The translations under genes and the position numbers were made by a program. From contig JBGVLZ010000026.1 of the NCBI GenBank assembly GCA_045124505.1, forward strand, positions 1-7,242: a DNA stretch of 7,242 nucleotides, in the 5' to 3' direction. This DNA comes from RGIG7213 sp045124505 (lineage in GTDB: Bacteria > Bacillota > Clostridia > Oscillospirales > CAG-272). The notes beneath the pieces were generated by a model. It saw nothing but the letters and a program-made list of their open reading frames with translations. It made no database searches and was not told the origin of the DNA. Of this stretch, positions 5,070 to 7,242 are shown piece after piece. Numbering within the stretch: position 1 is the first letter of the stretch; the number at the start of each line of letters is the position of its first letter.

Positions 5070-6494
5070 ATGACGTTTGAAACTGTAATTGGTCTTGAAA
5101 TTCATGCAGAGCTTGCAACCAAGTCAAAGATATATTGTTCTTGCTCAACCGCATTCGGCGCTGATGTCAATACGCAAACCTGCCCGATCTGCACGGGCAT
5201 GCCCGGTGTTCTCCCCGTTCTTAACAAAAAAGTTGTTGATTATGCGATCACGGCAGGACTTGCCATGAATTGTGAAATCACCGAATATGGCAAGCAGGAC
5301 AGAAAAAACTATTTTTATCCCGATCTTCCCAAAGCATATCAAACATCTCAATACGATATGCCGATATGTAAAAACGGATACCTTGATATTGAGGTTGACG
5401 AAGAAATCAAGAGGATAGGTATTACCCGTATTCATATTGAGGAGGATGCAGGAAAGCTGATACACGACGGTCTGCGAGGTGCATCGCTTGTAGATTACAA
5501 CAGATGCGGCGTTCCGCTGATCGAGATCGTCACCGAACCGGATATGCGTTCTCCCGAGGAAGCAAGGGCATTTCTTGAAAAAGTTAAATCAATTCTTGAA
5601 TACACCGGCGTTTCCGATTGCAAGATGCAGGAAGGCTCGCTTCGCTGTGATGTCAACCTTTCAGTGCGACCTTTAGGACAAAAAGAGTTCGGAACTCGTA
5701 CCGAAATGAAGAACATCAACTCCTTCCGTGCGGCTTACCGCGCAATGGTGGGCGAGCGTCAGCGTCAGATCGAGCTGATCGAGGATGGCGGCAAGGTCAT
5801 ACAGGCGACGCGCAGATGGGACGATGCAAAGGGCGAGAGCTTTGAAATGCGTTCCAAAGAAGAAGCGCACGACTACAGATATTTCCCTGAACCGGATCTG
5901 GTTCCCATCGTGGTTGACAAGGACTGGGTTGAGCGAATCAGAGCAAGCCTTCCCGAGCTTCCCGATGAAAGAAAGCGCAGGTATATCGACGAGCTTGGAT
6001 TACCAGAATACGATGCAAGACAGTTAACGTCATCAAAATCCATTTCCGATTACTTTGAAAAGACGGTTGGACTCGGTGCTCCTGCAAAAGCTGTGAGCAA
6101 TCTGCTGATGGGCGATATTTCAAGAATCTTACACGAGAGAGAAATGGAAAGTATTCCGTTTGAGCCTATGTTCCTTGCAAAAGCGATTCTTCTTTATTCA
6201 GAAGAAAAGGTCAGCTCCGGCGCACTCAAAAAAATTATTGAAGCGCTTTTCGATGAAGAAAAAGAGCCCGAAGAAATTGCCAAGGAAAAGGGTTTGATGC
6301 AGATTAGTGACGAATCGGCACTTGTTCCGATCATTCAGAAGATACTGGATGAGAATCCGAAAGCTGTGGAAGAACTGAAATCGGGCAAAGAAAAAGCAAT
6401 GGGCTTTTTCGTGGGTCAGGCGATGCGTGCATCAAAAGGAAGCGCAAATCCGCAGCTCGTGAACAAACTGGTAAAAGAACTGTTGAAAATATAA
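5070..6494 (+). CDS. gatB: Asp-tRNA(Asn)/Glu-tRNA(Gln) amidotransferase subunit B
   Basis: tRNA-binding kinase/transamidase subunit: it phosphorylates the misacylated Glu or Asp on the tRNA and transfers ammonia delivered from GatA. The 474-aa product is full length. Visible are ETVIGLEIHAEL near the N-terminus, a CxC...CxxC set (C23, C25, C38, C41) that in many GatB proteins binds zinc (S. aureus GatB lacks it), FYPDLPKAYQTSQYD (81-95), the GatB signature VDYNRCGVPLIEI (140-152), EGSLRCDVN (187-195), TEMKNINSF (210-218) and HDYRYFPEPDLVP (266-278). The rest is the helical and YqeY-like tail (from about 330) that contacts tRNA, ending GKEKAMGFFVGQAMRAS.. and KLVKELLKI. The ATG directly follows the gatA TAA, with AAAGGAGG at 5054-5061, so translation is probably coupled. 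Confidence 0.97.
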   Translation: MTFETVIGLEIHAELATKSKIYCSCSTAFGADVNTQTCPICTGMPGVLPVLNKKVVDYAITAGLAMNCEITEYGKQDRKNYFYPDLPKAYQTSQYDMPICKNGYLDIEVDEEIKRIGITRIHIEEDAGKLIHDGLRGASLVDYNRCGVPLIEIVTEPDMRSPEEARAFLEKVKSILEYTGVSDCKMQEGSLRCDVNLSVRPLGQKEFGTRTEMKNINSFRAAYRAMVGERQRQIELIEDGGKVIQATRRWDDAKGESFEMRSKEEAHDYRYFPEPDLVPIVVDKDWVERIRASLPELPDERKRRYIDELGLPEYDARQLTSSKSISDYFEKTVGLGAPAKAVSNLLMGDISRILHEREMESIPFEPMFLAKAILLYSEEKVSSGALKKIIEALFDEEKEPEEIAKEKGLMQISDESALVPIIQKILDENPKAVEELKSGKEKAMGFFVGQAMRASKGSANPQLVNKLVKELLKI

Positions 6495-6507
6495 AGGAGA
6501 AGATGAC

Positions 6508-7221
6508 ATGGAAAAGAGAGAACAACTTTACGAGGGAAAAGCAAAAAAAGTATTTGCAACCGACAATCCACAACTCCTTATTGTTTCCTACAAGGACGAC
6601 GCTACGGCGTTCAACGGGCTCAAGAAAGGAACTATCGTTGGTAAAGGCGTTATCAACAACCGGATGAGCAATCTACTAATGCAGCACCTTGAAAAGGCAG
6701 GTATCCCCACGCATTTTGTAGAAGAACTGAGTGACCGAGAAACACTTGTAAAGAAAGTGTCCATTGTTCCTCTGGAAGTTATTATCCGCAACATCGCTGC
6801 CGGATCTTTTTCCAAACGCTATGGTGTGGAGGAAGGCTTTGTGTTTGAAACGCCTACCATCGAATTTTCCTATAAAAACGACGAACTTGGCGATCCGCTG
6901 ATGGATGAATATCACGCTGTTGCAATGAAACTGGCAACCAAAGAAGAAATTGAGACCATAAAGAAATATGCTTTTGGCGTCAACGAGCAGTTGAAAGCGT
7001 TTTGGTCAAAGTGCGGCGTAATCTTGGTGGATTTCAAACTGGAATTTGGCAGACTATCGGACGGCACTATAGTTCTTGCAGATGAGATCAGCCCCGATAC
7101 CTGCAGACTGTGGGACAGCGAGACAGGAGAGAAACTTGACAAAGACCGTTTCCGCCGCGATCTTGGCGGAGTAGAAGCTGCTTATGCGGAAGTGATGAAG
7201 CGTCTTAGCGAACATATATAA
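6508..7221 (+). CDS. purC: Phosphoribosylaminoimidazole-succinocarboxamide (SAICAR) synthase
   Basis: Cytoplasmic purine biosynthesis enzyme that joins aspartate to CAIR with ATP to give SAICAR. At 237 aa it matches the short bacterial form. Motifs visible are LYEGKAKKVF (7-16) at the nucleotide-binding N-terminus, GKGVINNRMS (45-54), the first family signature PLEVIIRNIAAGS (88-100), the DPLMDEYH segment (129-136), the second signature LVDFKLEFG (173-181) and LADEISPDTCRLWD (190-203). The start is fixed by AAGGAG (6494-6499), eight bases before the ATG. It follows gatB by 13 bases with no terminator between, so it is likely co-transcribed with gatCAB. No inactivating change is visible. Confidence 0.97.
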   Translation: MEKREQLYEGKAKKVFATDNPQLLIVSYKDDATAFNGLKKGTIVGKGVINNRMSNLLMQHLEKAGIPTHFVEELSDRETLVKKVSIVPLEVIIRNIAAGSFSKRYGVEEGFVFETPTIEFSYKNDELGDPLMDEYHAVAMKLATKEEIETIKKYAFGVNEQLKAFWSKCGVILVDFKLEFGRLSDGTIVLADEISPDTCRLWDSETGEKLDKDRFRRDLGGVEAAYAEVMKRLSEHI

Positions 7222-7234
7222 CGGAGGTGTGATT

Positions 7235-7242
7235 ATGGCAAA
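7235..7242 (+). CDS. Start of next gene, cut by window edge
   Basis: ATG 7235 follows a strong RBS (GGAGGTG at 7223-7229, five bases away) and lies 13 bases after purC. Only Met-Ala and part of a third codon (reading AA) are visible, so the product cannot be named. By position another purine gene is plausible, but this is only a guess from context. Confidence 0.6.

Overview
The window looks like a chromosomal segment of a low-to-mid GC Gram-positive bacterium, most likely a member of the Clostridia. The grounds are a T-box riboswitch, strong AGGAGG-type ribosome binding sites, a consensus sigma-A promoter, an Amt-PII fusion and the style of the GatCAB and PurC proteins. No ribosomal RNA or other marker is present, so the assignment is an inference. 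All genes are on the + strand. I see no mobile element, CRISPR array, tRNA or rRNA.

Layout. (1) 1-2103 is a nitrogen-related cluster. It holds the 3' part of an ammonium transporter fused to a C-terminal PII domain (open at the left edge), a 90-aa protein resembling a degenerate HPr fold, and a 62-aa hydrophilic protein of unknown role, all closely spaced. (2) About 2145-2400 is a T-box leader. Its specifier loop reads AAC (Asn) and its T-box bulge reads UGGC, as expected for tRNA-Asn with discriminator G. (3) 2402-3007 is a wrecked asnB (glutamine-hydrolysing asparagine synthetase). It keeps the N-terminal amidotransferase part and the extreme C-terminus, but has an early frameshift and a large internal deletion that removes the synthetase domain. 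An intrinsic terminator follows. (4) 3064-3257 is a near-perfect promoter, about 110 bases of possibly structured RNA I cannot assign, and a very strong terminator hairpin. This is a small RNA or an attenuated leader. (5) 3312-6494 is gatC-gatA-gatB, encoding the complete Glu-tRNA(Gln)/Asp-tRNA(Asn) amidotransferase. (6) 6508-7221 is purC, followed by the first codons of another gene with a good RBS at the right edge.

How it fits together. The genes share ammonium, glutamine and aspartate/asparagine nitrogen. Amt-PII imports and senses ammonium. AsnB would have made asparagine under control of tRNA-Asn charging. GatCAB uses glutamine to amidate mischarged tRNA and can supply Asn-tRNA without free asparagine. 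PurC adds aspartate to a purine precursor. With asnB dead here, the downstream GatCAB offers a plausible tRNA-dependent route to Asn-tRNA, although another asnB or asnA copy elsewhere cannot be excluded.

The most unusual items are the Amt-PII fusion whose T-loop lacks the canonical uridylylated tyrosine, the intact Asn T-box left in front of a multiply damaged asnB, and the unassigned transcript between 3093 and 3257.
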